Assembly (NCBI RefSeq): GCF_003075435.1
Contig: NZ_QCZJ01000005.1
Coordinates: 205,776-269,775 of the forward strand
DNA length: 64,000 bases
Direction of reading: 5' to 3'
Origin: Terrimonas sp.
GTDB lineage: Bacteria > Bacteroidota > Bacteroidia > Chitinophagales > Chitinophagaceae
Shown: in pieces, positions 1 through 9,434 of the stretch
Layout: every line of letters begins with the position of its first letter
Position numbering within the stretch: position 1 is the first letter of the stretch
Position numbers and translations under genes: made by a program
Notes under the pieces: model-generated
The model's input: the letters and a program-made list of their open reading frames with translations, nothing else
Told to the model about the DNA's origin: nothing
Databases searched by the model: none

Positions 1-2
1 GA

Positions 3-3000
3 CGTGTTCTGTCACCTACAGGAGAACCTTTGCCAGGTGCAAGTATAACAGTAAAAAATGGAGTAAAGGGAGTAATAAGTGATGATAACGGAGACTTCCA
101 TATTGAAGCAAATACAGGAGATATTCTGGTTGTGTCTCTTGTTGGCTTTGTAACTCAGGAAACTAAAATTGATAAAAACCCAATATCAATTATTCTCGAA
201 CGATCAGAAAACGAAATGAGCCAGATTGTAGTAACAGCTCTTGGAATAAAAAAGGAGAAAAAGGCAGTTGGTTACGGGGTGCAGGACGTTAAGGGATCAG
301 ATTTGGTTAAGGCACGGGAACCAAATGCACTGAACTCGCTAACAGGCAAAGTTGCAGGATTGACCATTTCGCCCAGCTCAAATCTGTTTGGAGATCCGGG
401 CATAATGCTAAGAGGCAGAACGGGTGTATTGATTGTTGTGGACAACGTGATCGTAAAATCCGATTCATGGAACCTCGCACCAGATGACATTGAATCATTT
501 TCAATACTGAAAGGCGCTAATGCCGCTGCCTTATATGGTGCGCTTGGGGTTAATGGCGCTATCATAATAACCACCAAACGCGGTTCCAAAAACAAACGTG
601 GATTTTCTGTAGATTTCAATTCCAGCACACAACTCCAAACCGGATATAATGCCATTCCCAAATATCAGACGGAATATGGAGCGGGTGACGGATTTGAATA
701 TGCTTTTAAGGACGGGATGGGTAGTGGAATTAATGACTATGATTATTTTATTTGGGGTCCCCGGTTTGAAGGACAACCCATCACGCAATATAATAGCCCG
801 GTAGATCCCGTTACAGGTGAACTTGAACCTTTACCATGGTTGGCAAGAGGTAAAGATAATCTTAAGAATTTCCTCCGCAATGGTTTGCTAAGTACAAACA
901 ATATTTCTATTTCAGCTAATAATGATAAAGGTGATATTCGCATGTCTGTATCTCAAACATATCAAAAAGGTACAGTGCCGAATTCTCAGGTTGCTTCAAC
1001 CAATTTCAATGTTAACGGAGGATTGAACGTAGGTAAAAAATTACGTTTTGAAACTAATATAAACTACAATAAGCAATATACCGACAATTATCCCACCTTA
1101 GGTTATGGGCCCCAGAGTCTTATTTATTTGATTACCGTATGGGGAGGTACAGATTATGATATAAAAGATTTGCGCAACTACTGGAAGCCAGGCAAAGAAG
1201 GGATAGAGCCTTATAATAGGGAGTATACTTTATACAACAACCCCTGGCTTGTAGCCTACGAAAATCTTCGGGGATATTACAAAAATGATATCTATGGATA
1301 TGTCAAGATGGATTACAAGATCACAGATCATTTAAAATATAATATTCGTACCAATGTAAGCACCTATGATCTCACCCGCACAACACGCTATCCTTATGGC
1401 GGCACGTTTTATAGTCCCTATAACAAGATTGGCGGCTATACAGAAGATTGGAGCAAATTATGGGAAAATAATACAGAAACCTCTTTTTCATATGCTAATA
1501 CTTTTTGGGATGATCTTAATTTTTCGGGAGCAGTTTATGCCAATCTTCGTACTATTTCTGCCCGCCAAATCAGCAGTGCTACAAAAGGAGGTTTAATTGT
1601 TCCGGGAGTTTATACATTAAGTAATACCAAAGAACCAAATTCTCCGGTAAACAGCAGTGCTAAGAAGCAGGTTGGAAGCATATACAGCTTTATTGACCTT
1701 GATTATAAAGGATATATATTTCTTAATATGACAGGTAGATTCGACCGTTCTTCCACACTTCCCCAAAAGAATAATACTTATTTTTACCCTTCCGCTTCGA
1801 TTAGCACGATCCTGTCTGATATTGTTTCCCTTCCTAAGCCATTATCTTATTTAAAACTGCGGGTATCGTATGCCAATGTAGCAGGGGATCTCGGAACAGA
1901 ACCATACGATATTTACAATCTTTACCCTACATATTCAGTGTATAGTACAAGGTGGGATAATAATGTTGGTGTTGGTTATTCGGGAGTATTATATAATCCT
2001 GATATCCTGCCGTCACGTGTAAAAACTATTGAAACCGGCATAGAAGCCCGCTTCTTTAAAAACAGGCTGGGGATAGATGTAGCCTGGTTTAGAAACATCG
2101 AAGGTCCTGGTATTGTTAACGTTTCTGTATCCAATTCATCAGGTGTGACCTCCACTCAAAAAAACGCATTTACTTATGTACGTCGCGGGCTTGAGATTGT
2201 TGTAAATGCCACTCCTGTTTCCTCAAAAAATTTCAGTTGGAGCATACTTGCCAACTGGTCGTATAATCACAGATGGCTCAAAGAAATTGATGGAATACTT
2301 GAACGAGATGGCAATGTGCGCCTGGGTGAGCGTGCCGATGGCTATTTTATCAATGATTTTCAAAGGGATGAGAATGGTCAGATGATCGTTGCCAGCAACG
2401 GAAGACCTGCATATAATCCTTATGTCACTAAAATTGGGCATTCAGATAACAGGTTCATAGCGGGTGTAAATAACAGCCTTCGTTTTAAATCATTCTCTTT
2501 ATCCTTCCAGTTTGACGGACGTTTTGGCGGACTAATCAGGAATTATCTGGATGGATATCAATGGAGTGCAGGTACTCATGTAGAGTCAGCAAGTGAATAT
2601 CGCTATCTGGACTGGATTAATAGAGACAATCCAGACTGGAAAGGATCTGTTATGACAGATGGCCAGAAAATCGTAAGTGGATTGTTAAGTACAGATCAGG
2701 ATGGAAATATAATTACCGATACAAGAACGTTTGGGAAGAACGATGTGCCGGTTTTATGGCAAACCTGGGCTCGCAATTATTATCAGTCTGGATATCAGCT
2801 AGCACGTAATCGTACTTATGCGAAGCTGCGCGAAATAATTTTGTCTTACAATTTTCCCCAGGGTGTATTAAACAGACTGGGCGGAATACAACAGGTTAGT
2901 ATTGCTTTGGTCGGCAGAAATTTATTGTACTTCACCAAAAAGGGTACTCAAAATATGGATCTGGATCAGTATACCGGAAATGTATCTGATTTTCAGACAC

Positions 3001-3044
3001 CTTCCGTAAAAAGTTTTGGACTAAATCTAAACCTCACATTCTAA
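3..3044 (+). CDS. SusC/RagA-family TonB-dependent outer membrane receptor, 5' end missing
   Basis: The reading frame is open from the first bases of the window, so the signal peptide and true start lie upstream; the TTG at 30 is not a real start. The first ~75 codons are the end of a carboxypeptidase-regulatory-like beta-sandwich (PLPGASITVKNG, then VGFVTQE). The linker SQIVVTALGIKKEKKAVGYG typical of SusC proteins follows, then a plug domain (ILKGANAAALYG, IITTKRG) and a long 22-strand-type barrel ending in aromatic NLNLTF. SusC proteins form a TonB-powered channel that takes up oligosaccharides together with a SusD lid. The SusD partner starts 17 bp downstream, so the two are almost certainly one operon. 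The substrate cannot be told from sequence. Confidence 0.95.
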   Translation, partial: RVLSPTGEPLPGASITVKNGVKGVISDDNGDFHIEANTGDILVVSLVGFVTQETKIDKNPISIILERSENEMSQIVVTALGIKKEKKAVGYGVQDVKGSDLVKAREPNALNSLTGKVAGLTISPSSNLFGDPGIMLRGRTGVLIVVDNVIVKSDSWNLAPDDIESFSILKGANAAALYGALGVNGAIIITTKRGSKNKRGFSVDFNSSTQLQTGYNAIPKYQTEYGAGDGFEYAFKDGMGSGINDYDYFIWGPRFEGQPITQYNSPVDPVTGELEPLPWLARGKDNLKNFLRNGLLSTNNISISANNDKGDIRMSVSQTYQKGTVPNSQVASTNFNVNGGLNVGKKLRFETNINYNKQYTDNYPTLGYGPQSLIYLITVWGGTDYDIKDLRNYWKPGKEGIEPYNREYTLYNNPWLVAYENLRGYYKNDIYGYVKMDYKITDHLKYNIRTNVSTYDLTRTTRYPYGGTFYSPYNKIGGYTEDWSKLWENNTETSFSYANTFWDDLNFSGAVYANLRTISARQISSATKGGLIVPGVYTLSNTKEPNSPVNSSAKKQVGSIYSFIDLDYKGYIFLNMTGRFDRSSTLPQKNNTYFYPSASISTILSDIVSLPKPLSYLKLRVSYANVAGDLGTEPYDIYNLYPTYSVYSTRWDNNVGVGYSGVLYNPDILPSRVKTIETGIEARFFKNRLGIDVAWFRNIEGPGIVNVSVSNSSGVTSTQKNAFTYVRRGLEIVVNATPVSSKNFSWSILANWSYNHRWLKEIDGILERDGNVRLGERADGYFINDFQRDENGQMIVASNGRPAYNPYVTKIGHSDNRFIAGVNNSLRFKSFSLSFQFDGRFGGLIRNYLDGYQWSAGTHVESASEYRYLDWINRDNPDWKGSVMTDGQKIVSGLLSTDQDGNIITDTRTFGKNDVPVLWQTWARNYYQSGYQLARNRTYAKLREIILSYNFPQGVLNRLGGIQQVSIALVGRNLLYFTKKGTQNMDLDQYTGNVSDFQTPSVKSFGLNLNLTF

Positions 3045-3061
3045 CATACAAAACGTTTATC

Positions 3062-4579
3062 ATGAAAATGACAAAGCTCATCATATATACATTGGTGATA
3101 ATTGTATCTGTAATTACATCTTGTGAGAAAACAGATAAACTTCAGGAGAATCCGAACGCCATAACAAATCCTCACCCTCAGCTTATACTAACGGGTTTGC
3201 TACTGGATATGCGTACCAGCCCCTGGGGGTCCGATCAGCGCAACAATCAATTCATGGTTATTAATGAAACATACTATGGCAACCAGGCTTATGCATGGGG
3301 AACGGGGAGTACGTCTGGATTTGATCAACTGAGAAATATTTTAAGGCTTGAAATTGAAGCGGAAAAAAAAGGTGAGGAAGGAAAACCTTATCTGGCTCTC
3401 GCGAAATTCCTGAAGGCATATTTTTTTTCCGAGATGACTGTAATGCTGGGCGAAATCCCCTTTCAACAGGCCTTGAAAGGAACAACTGAAAATATATTTC
3501 AACCTGAATACGATACCCAAGAGGACATTTATAAACAAATACTAGAACTGCTGGAAACAGCTAATAACGATATCACTCCCCTGGTTCAAAGCGGGGCAAC
3601 CGTGGGGGGTGATTTTTACTATGATGGTAATTTGACCCAGTGGCAGAAATTAATCAATTCATATCGTCTTCGCATCTTAATCGGACTTAGTAAAAGAAGC
3701 AATGATTCACCGGGATTGAACATACAACAGCAATTTGCAGATATTATGGGCAATCCGGCAAAGTACCCTATAATACTTGACAATACCGATAATTTTAAAC
3801 TTGAATATAACAGCAGCACCCGCGATAATAATTATCCATTATGGCCAGCAGACGGTATTGTCATCAAACAAGATCTACGGAATAATTTGGGTGATACCTA
3901 CCTAAGCATTCTAGCTGCAAATAAAGATCCGAGGCTCTTTGTGGTTGCCAGTCCTACAGATTCGGCAAAACTTTCCGGAGACCCGGATTATGCAACTAAA
4001 TTCACCTCATACCGCGGCGGAAAGTCTGGAGAACTCCAGACAACACTCAAAGATCAGGCAGTTGCAGGTAAACTTTCGACAATTAACTTTGATTACTGGG
4101 TTAGCTCCCCTTCCGGTGTTCCATACATTATGTTCGGTGCTGCAGAAACCGCTTTTTCCATCGCTGAAGCCATAAACCGAGAATGGATATCAGGTGATGC
4201 GAACGACTATTTTCGCAGAGGAGTTTCTCTTTCAATGAAAACATACGGTATTTCTAATAATGATATCGAAAAATATTTTACTGATAATCCTTTAAATAAT
4301 TATCAAGGAAATAATACTCAGGGTTTAGAACAAATACTTAAACAAAAGTATGTTGCCTTTTTTCAAAATTCAGGTAGAGAGGCGTATTACAATTATAGAA
4401 GAACAGGCATCCCCGTATTTGATGTGGGACCTGGTAATGAGAATAATAATATAATACCCATGAGATGGGCCTATCCAACATCTGAATATACAACTAACGA
4501 GATAAATTTAAAAGCTTCGCTTCAACGTCAGTTTTCTGGATCTGATACACGTAATGATATAATGTGGTTGCTCAAATAA
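3062..4579 (+). CDS. SusD/RagB-like nutrient-binding outer membrane lipoprotein
   Basis: A 505-residue lipoprotein with a short hydrophobic signal and lipidation cysteine at residue 21 (VITSC). It has the TPR-rich SusD fold: an alpha-helical N-terminal half with LALAKFLKAYFFSEMT, and a C-terminal segment with IIPMRWAYPTSEYTTN, which resembles the SusD_2 branch rather than classical SusD. Such proteins sit on the cell surface as the hinged lid of the SusC channel and capture the glycan. It directly follows the SusC gene and precedes an FAD oxidoreductase by 12 bp. The ligand is unknown. Confidence 0.93.
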   Translation: MKMTKLIIYTLVIIVSVITSCEKTDKLQENPNAITNPHPQLILTGLLLDMRTSPWGSDQRNNQFMVINETYYGNQAYAWGTGSTSGFDQLRNILRLEIEAEKKGEEGKPYLALAKFLKAYFFSEMTVMLGEIPFQQALKGTTENIFQPEYDTQEDIYKQILELLETANNDITPLVQSGATVGGDFYYDGNLTQWQKLINSYRLRILIGLSKRSNDSPGLNIQQQFADIMGNPAKYPIILDNTDNFKLEYNSSTRDNNYPLWPADGIVIKQDLRNNLGDTYLSILAANKDPRLFVVASPTDSAKLSGDPDYATKFTSYRGGKSGELQTTLKDQAVAGKLSTINFDYWVSSPSGVPYIMFGAAETAFSIAEAINREWISGDANDYFRRGVSLSMKTYGISNNDIEKYFTDNPLNNYQGNNTQGLEQILKQKYVAFFQNSGREAYYNYRRTGIPVFDVGPGNENNNIIPMRWAYPTSEYTTNEINLKASLQRQFSGSDTRNDIMWLLK

Positions 4580-4591
4580 AAATTTAAAGCC

Positions 4592-5824
4592 GTGTTTGTT
4601 ATATCTCAAAAAGCAAATATAGTTATAGTAGGAGGAGGCATATTTGGATGTGCCATTGCCTATTATTACACACGTAATTATCCGGGCAAAAAAGTTCTTG
4701 TACTGGAACGCAACGAAATATGCAATGCAGCCACCAGCAGGGCGGCTGCTCTTATGACTATAGTTCGCTCAAAAAAGTCATACATACCATTATCACTGGA
4801 AACTTACCAGGCAGTAGTGCAAATGGAAAAACAACTTGGTGAATCCCTTGACATGAGAATGTCCGGAATGATGCATCTTGCGGCAAGCGATGCAAGAGTG
4901 GAAGATTTAAATGTATTGCTGGAAATTGCTGACCAGTTCCGTCAACCTTATGAATACCTTAGCAGCGAACGAGCACATAGCATGTCTCCCTGGCTAAAAG
5001 CAGATGAAGCAATGCGTATTGTATTTTTTCCCGGCGAAGCTTACTGTGATCCCTATCTGCTTGGAACTTTTTTTTCCCGCTGTGCCCGGCAACAGGGTGC
5101 AGAGATTCTTCAAAGTTGTGCAGTGAAGGAATTAATATATAGAGCGGGCGCTGTGTACGGAGTAAAAACATCACAGGGAACAATAGAAGCAGATATTGTT
5201 ATAGATGCCGCCGGCGCATGGGCAAATGTATTATCCATGCAAACAGGTACAGCCATACCTATGGCACCTGTAAGAAGTCAGTACTGGATAACAGAAAAGG
5301 CAGATATTTTTCCTGTAGATGGTCCAATGGTGTTGTTACCAGATGCTCAAGCCTATGCCAGGCCAGAAGGTGGGGCGCTGTTATTTGGCGTACGGGAGCA
5401 TCAATCGCTCTATGCTTCGCCTGATAAATTGCCAGATGACATCAGTAATTTTATGTTTAGTGATGACAAGGGTATGAGTGACCTGGCAGAAAATGGAGAT
5501 CGGCTGGCAAGATTTTTTCCGCACTTTTATGACACCGGAATAAAATATTACATGGCCGGATTTTCCGGATACACACCGGATGGGCAACTGGTAATGGGCA
5601 AAGTACCTGGAGTTGAAAACTTTCTATTGGCTTCCGGATGTTGCGGAGCTGGTATAGCAGTAAGCGGTGGCGTTGGACTGGCACTCGCAGAGTTGGCGTC
5701 GGGCAATCCTTCTACTTTTGATCTTTCTGATTTTGATGTGTCAAGATTTGGTAAGATAGACCCTTTTAGCACAAGCTGGCTTGAAAGATGCGCGATGTCC
5801 AGATCGAAGAAATTAAGCGGGTAA
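4592..5824 (+). CDS. DAO-family FAD-dependent oxidoreductase (glycine/D-amino-acid oxidase type)
   Basis: The N-terminus shows a dinucleotide-binding Rossmann motif (IVIVGGGIFGCAIAYYYT, from about residue 10), and the C-terminus has the usual second FAD contact (LLASGCCGAGIAVSGGVGLALAEL). The 410-residue length fits the DAO family, which oxidises amines or hydroxyls of small molecules such as glycine, sarcosine, D-amino acids or glycerol-3-phosphate. The start is GTG; it must lie here because the GxGxxG begins within 15 residues and no ATG precedes it. There is no signal peptide, so it is cytoplasmic. The 12-bp gap from the SusD gene implies the same transcript. An amine-containing substrate imported by the SusCD pair is an inference. 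Confidence 0.85.
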   Translation: MFVISQKANIVIVGGGIFGCAIAYYYTRNYPGKKVLVLERNEICNAATSRAAALMTIVRSKKSYIPLSLETYQAVVQMEKQLGESLDMRMSGMMHLAASDARVEDLNVLLEIADQFRQPYEYLSSERAHSMSPWLKADEAMRIVFFPGEAYCDPYLLGTFFSRCARQQGAEILQSCAVKELIYRAGAVYGVKTSQGTIEADIVIDAAGAWANVLSMQTGTAIPMAPVRSQYWITEKADIFPVDGPMVLLPDAQAYARPEGGALLFGVREHQSLYASPDKLPDDISNFMFSDDKGMSDLAENGDRLARFFPHFYDTGIKYYMAGFSGYTPDGQLVMGKVPGVENFLLASGCCGAGIAVSGGVGLALAELASGNPSTFDLSDFDVSRFGKIDPFSTSWLERCAMSRSKKLSG

Positions 5825-5923
5825 TTCCAGCCCGTTTATCATTTAAGTCATCGCATGTATGTTCTCGTTCATTATGGAAATAGAAAGAATGTAAGAGTGA
5901 AACTTAAATTTAAATATTACATT

Positions 5924-7006
5924 ATGAGAATTGTTTTAATGATGTATTTGCTGCTCATGATTTCCGGCGAGAGTTATGCTCAAAATAAAACTAAGAATGT
6001 AATTCTGATATCTATGGATGGTTACAGGTGGCAAGAATTATTTGGCGGGGCAGACTCAATATTGCTTAATGCAAAAAAATATAATTCACAGGATTCAAGC
6101 CAACGGTTTGCAAAATATTGGGCTTTCACAGAAAAAGAGCGAAGGGCAAAGCTAATGCCTTTTGTTTGGAAGGAAATTGCCGCCAATGGGCAGATATACG
6201 GTAATCGTTCGTTAGGGAATAATGTAGATTTCAGAAATACTTATTGGTTCTCTTATCCTGGGAGAAGTGAGGTGCTGACCGGATATTTTGATCCGGCGAT
6301 TAATTCTAACAACTATTCTGATAATCCTAATGAAAATATTTTAGAATTTATTGAAAAACAAAAGGGATATAGAGGAAAATCCGTAGTATTCGCATCATGG
6401 GATGTTGTGGCCAAAATCGTTAACCGTAACAGAAATAGAATGATGGTTAATATATATGGTGAAGATGTTAAAGACCAGAAACTAACCTCTACGCAAGAAC
6501 TGGCGAACAAAATGCAATATTTTTTACCCGATTTTTTTGGCAAAGGAGAGCGGCTGGATGGCTTAACTTATATGCTTGCAAGAGCCTATATCGAAGCCGG
6601 TCATCCGCGCGTCATGTATATTGATTTGGCCGATACTGATGTATTTGGTCATGGAGGAAAATATGACTACTATCTTGATGCGGCGCATTATGCGGATGCA
6701 ATGATTGCCGATATATGGCACTATGTACAACAGGAGCCCTTTTACAGAAACCAGACCACTATAATCATTTATCCTGACCACGGTCGTGGTGAAGCTGAGC
6801 AGTGGACCAGTCACGGTACAAATACTCCACACTCCGGAGAATCTTACATTATGATTTTAGGACCAGATACAAGTCCGAAAGGAGAAATAACCGCAGCACA
6901 GCAACTTTACATGGATCAGGTAGCACAAACAATAGCCAACATCATGGGACTACATTTTACAGCCAATCATCCTGTTGCAAATGCTATTGAGTCTATACTA
7001 AAATAA
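5924..7006 (+). CDS. Secreted alkaline phosphatase/sulfatase-superfamily hydrolase
   Basis: The frame is open from 5855, but the ATG at 5924 gives a proper signal peptide (hydrophobic run then SYAQ) and is preferred; the product is about 360 residues. Alkaline-phosphatase-superfamily metal motifs are visible: an N-terminal ILISMDGYRW with the first metal Asp, a candidate nucleophile region SYPGRSEVLTG, then DLADTDVFGHGG and YPDHGRG, and a late SHGTNTPHSGES. There is no CxPSR sulfatase signature, so a phosphatase or phosphodiesterase role is more likely than a sulfatase. It is periplasmic or exported and precedes a second member of the superfamily. The exact reaction is unknown. Confidence 0.8.
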   Translation: MRIVLMMYLLLMISGESYAQNKTKNVILISMDGYRWQELFGGADSILLNAKKYNSQDSSQRFAKYWAFTEKERRAKLMPFVWKEIAANGQIYGNRSLGNNVDFRNTYWFSYPGRSEVLTGYFDPAINSNNYSDNPNENILEFIEKQKGYRGKSVVFASWDVVAKIVNRNRNRMMVNIYGEDVKDQKLTSTQELANKMQYFLPDFFGKGERLDGLTYMLARAYIEAGHPRVMYIDLADTDVFGHGGKYDYYLDAAHYADAMIADIWHYVQQEPFYRNQTTIIIYPDHGRGEAEQWTSHGTNTPHSGESYIMILGPDTSPKGEITAAQQLYMDQVAQTIANIMGLHFTANHPVANAIESILK

Positions 7007-7172
7007 AAGTATGATTACACAAATAATACAGTTGAAATTGAGAAACTATATTGGGGAACAACCAGCCTTTCAAGTCAAATTCCAAAGTCTCATAAACAGT
7101 TGGTTTTATCCAGGTCTTTATTCTTATTGACCTGTTTTATCGTTTTTGTTTCTGCATTTAAATATTATTGAA

Positions 7173-8063
7173 ATGAAAAAACTGCTATCATTATTACTAT
7201 TTTTTATTGTGTTGAACCTTCAACTAAATGCGCAGCACCAAAAGGTCAAACATGTTGTCCTGATTGGGTGTGATGGCTTAGGAGCTTATGCGTTGCCTGA
7301 TGCAGATATGCCGGAATTAAAAAAGCTGATGTTAAATGGAGCATGGAGTCTCCAGGCACGAAGTGTTCTGCCATCATCAAGTGCAGTTAATTGGGCGTCT
7401 ATGCTAATGGGTGCAGGACCGACAGTAACAGGCTATACGGAATGGGATAGCAAAACACCGGAAATTCCGTCTGCAGTTAAAGGACCTTATAATATTTTTC
7501 CAGGAATATTTGGGATATTAAAGCAACAAAAAGCCGGTGAACGTTCTGCCGTTATTTATAATTGGGGAGGTATTGGATACTTGTTTGAAAGGGCAGCAGT
7601 AGATATTATCGTTCATAATAATCAATCGGGGGGAGATTTTTTTGCTGATACCGCAGCCATTATTATTAAAACACAAAAGCCAACTTTAACATTTTTACAC
7701 CTGAGTGAGCCGGATGGTGTAGGACATAATATAGGTCATGGAACTGAAGCTTATTATGAAGAACTTAAAAGAGTGGATCGGAGGATAGGCAGAGTTGTTA
7801 ACGCAATAAAAGAAGCGGGAATAGAGAATGAGACAATAATAATTGTAACATCCGATCATGGGGGAAAAGGAAAAGGACATGGAGGAAAATCTCTGGATGA
7901 AATACAGATTCCATGGATCATCAGCGGAGTCGGAATAAAAAGAGGTCATAAGATCAATGATATAATAATAACCTACGATACCGCGGCTACTATTGCATAT
8001 ATTTTGGGGTTAAAAACGCCTCAACCATGGCGTGGAAAAGCAGTAACAGATGCTTTTAAATAA
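7173..8063 (+). CDS. Secreted type I phosphodiesterase/nucleotide pyrophosphatase-like protein
   Basis: The ATG at 7173 starts a clear signal peptide ending NLQLNAQ; the longer frame from a TTG at 7146 is not needed. The ~296-residue mature protein carries nucleotide-pyrophosphatase-type motifs: VLIGCDGLGAYA (metal Asp), PSSSAVNWASMLMG with the likely Ser nucleophile, SEPDGVGHNIGHG and TSDHGGKGKGHGG. The family hydrolyses phosphodiester or phosphate ester bonds in the periplasm. It lies 13 bp upstream of a DUF2264 gene, suggesting shared transcription. Two different alkaline-phosphatase-superfamily enzymes in one locus hint at a phosphate-decorated substrate; that is inference. Confidence 0.85.
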   Translation: MKKLLSLLLFFIVLNLQLNAQHQKVKHVVLIGCDGLGAYALPDADMPELKKLMLNGAWSLQARSVLPSSSAVNWASMLMGAGPTVTGYTEWDSKTPEIPSAVKGPYNIFPGIFGILKQQKAGERSAVIYNWGGIGYLFERAAVDIIVHNNQSGGDFFADTAAIIIKTQKPTLTFLHLSEPDGVGHNIGHGTEAYYEELKRVDRRIGRVVNAIKEAGIENETIIIVTSDHGGKGKGHGGKSLDEIQIPWIISGVGIKRGHKINDIIITYDTAATIAYILGLKTPQPWRGKAVTDAFK

Positions 8064-8076
8064 TTAAAATTTACAA

Positions 8077-9342
8077 ATGACTTATAAGTTTGGGGAAACT
8101 AAGAGTATTCTATTGTTATTGTTTCAAGTATTGTTTTTTACCCCATTAACCTTAAATGGGCAAAAGGTATTAGAGCAAGAGGCCCGTAAAAGTGAAAACC
8201 ACCGAAATATTTGGGTGAATGCGTTATATCGTATTTCGCAACCGGTAATACATAACCTTGCCAATGGTACACTTAAGGCAAATATGCCGCTTGAAAAAGG
8301 AGCGGGCTATTACAGCAAAGCGGAAGACATATCACATCTTGAAGCTATTGGTAGAACATTGGCAGGATTGGCACCCTGGCTTTCATTAAAAGACGATAAT
8401 ACTTCAGAAGGATTATTAAGGCAGAAATGCAGGATAGAAGTATTAAAGGGATTGCAAAACATGATGGATTCGTCTTGTCCTGATTTTATCCATTTTGACA
8501 TTGCAGATCGTCAACCTATTGTTGATGGTGCATTTCTTGCACTTGCATTTTTAAGAGCGCCGGATGTACTTTGGCATCCGCTGAACATGCAAACAAAAAA
8601 GAGGTTTATCGCAGCCTTTAAATCACTAAGAGACAGATCTCCTGGTTATAATAATTGGTTATTATTTGCAGCAATTAATGAAGCTTTTTTACTTAAAATC
8701 GGAGAAAAATATGATCCCGCGAGAATTATGTTTGCCGTAAAAAAAATAAATGAGTGGTATATAGGAGATGGCTGGTACAGCGATGGATCTACCTTTAGCA
8801 TGGATTACTACAATGCTTTTGTAATTCATCCTTTTATGGTTGAATTGATGAAGGTACTAAAAACAAATAATCTTACATCCCAGGCAGAATATGAAATTTG
8901 TGTAAAACGCATGGCGCGTTACGCACAATATCAGGAAAGATTAATAGCGCCTGATGGTACCTTTCCTGTTATTGGAAGATCTGCATCTTATCGTACAGGT
9001 GCTTTCCATGCATTAGCACAAACGGTACTAATGGAAAAATTACCCTACAATATAAAACCAGGACAAGTGCGTTGCGCTTTATCTGTAATGATAGCTAATT
9101 TTTTTAAGGGGGATCAAAATTTTGACCGGAATGGTTGGTTGGTTTTAGGATTTAACGGTCACCAACCTGCTATAGCCGAATCATATATATCAACAGGGAG
9201 TTTATATCTATCTTCTCTTATATTTTTACCTCTTGGATTACCTGCGCACAATGCATTTTGGGCAGAAGCTCCTTCTCCGTGGACTTCCCAAAAAATATGG
9301 AATGGACAGCAGGTTCAGCCGGATTATAAAGTTGAGCATTGA
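8077..9342 (+). CDS. DUF2264 domain protein, secreted
   Basis: A 421-residue protein with an N-terminal hydrophobic signal ending LTLNGQ. The body matches my recollection of DUF2264: HLEAIGRTLAGLAPWLSL near residue 85, a helical (alpha/alpha)6-barrel-like composition, YIGDGWYSDGSTFSMDYYN around residue 230 and a later FPVIGRSASYRTGAFHAL. The domain is often found beside polysaccharide-degradation genes in Bacteroidota. Its biochemical role is not established to my knowledge; the fold suggests a glycoside-acting enzyme. It is the last gene of the first plus-strand cluster. The C-terminus (WTSQKIWNGQQ) looks complete. Confidence 0.75.
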   Translation: MTYKFGETKSILLLLFQVLFFTPLTLNGQKVLEQEARKSENHRNIWVNALYRISQPVIHNLANGTLKANMPLEKGAGYYSKAEDISHLEAIGRTLAGLAPWLSLKDDNTSEGLLRQKCRIEVLKGLQNMMDSSCPDFIHFDIADRQPIVDGAFLALAFLRAPDVLWHPLNMQTKKRFIAAFKSLRDRSPGYNNWLLFAAINEAFLLKIGEKYDPARIMFAVKKINEWYIGDGWYSDGSTFSMDYYNAFVIHPFMVELMKVLKTNNLTSQAEYEICVKRMARYAQYQERLIAPDGTFPVIGRSASYRTGAFHALAQTVLMEKLPYNIKPGQVRCALSVMIANFFKGDQNFDRNGWLVLGFNGHQPAIAESYISTGSLYLSSLIFLPLGLPAHNAFWAEAPSPWTSQKIWNGQQVQPDYKVEH

Positions 9343-9434
9343 TACGTACACACTCTTGGGGGTATCTTAAACTGCTATTATACCAACTCATGAGTTTCCG
9401 AAATAGATATTAAATAGTAGTTTTATGCAGTTGT

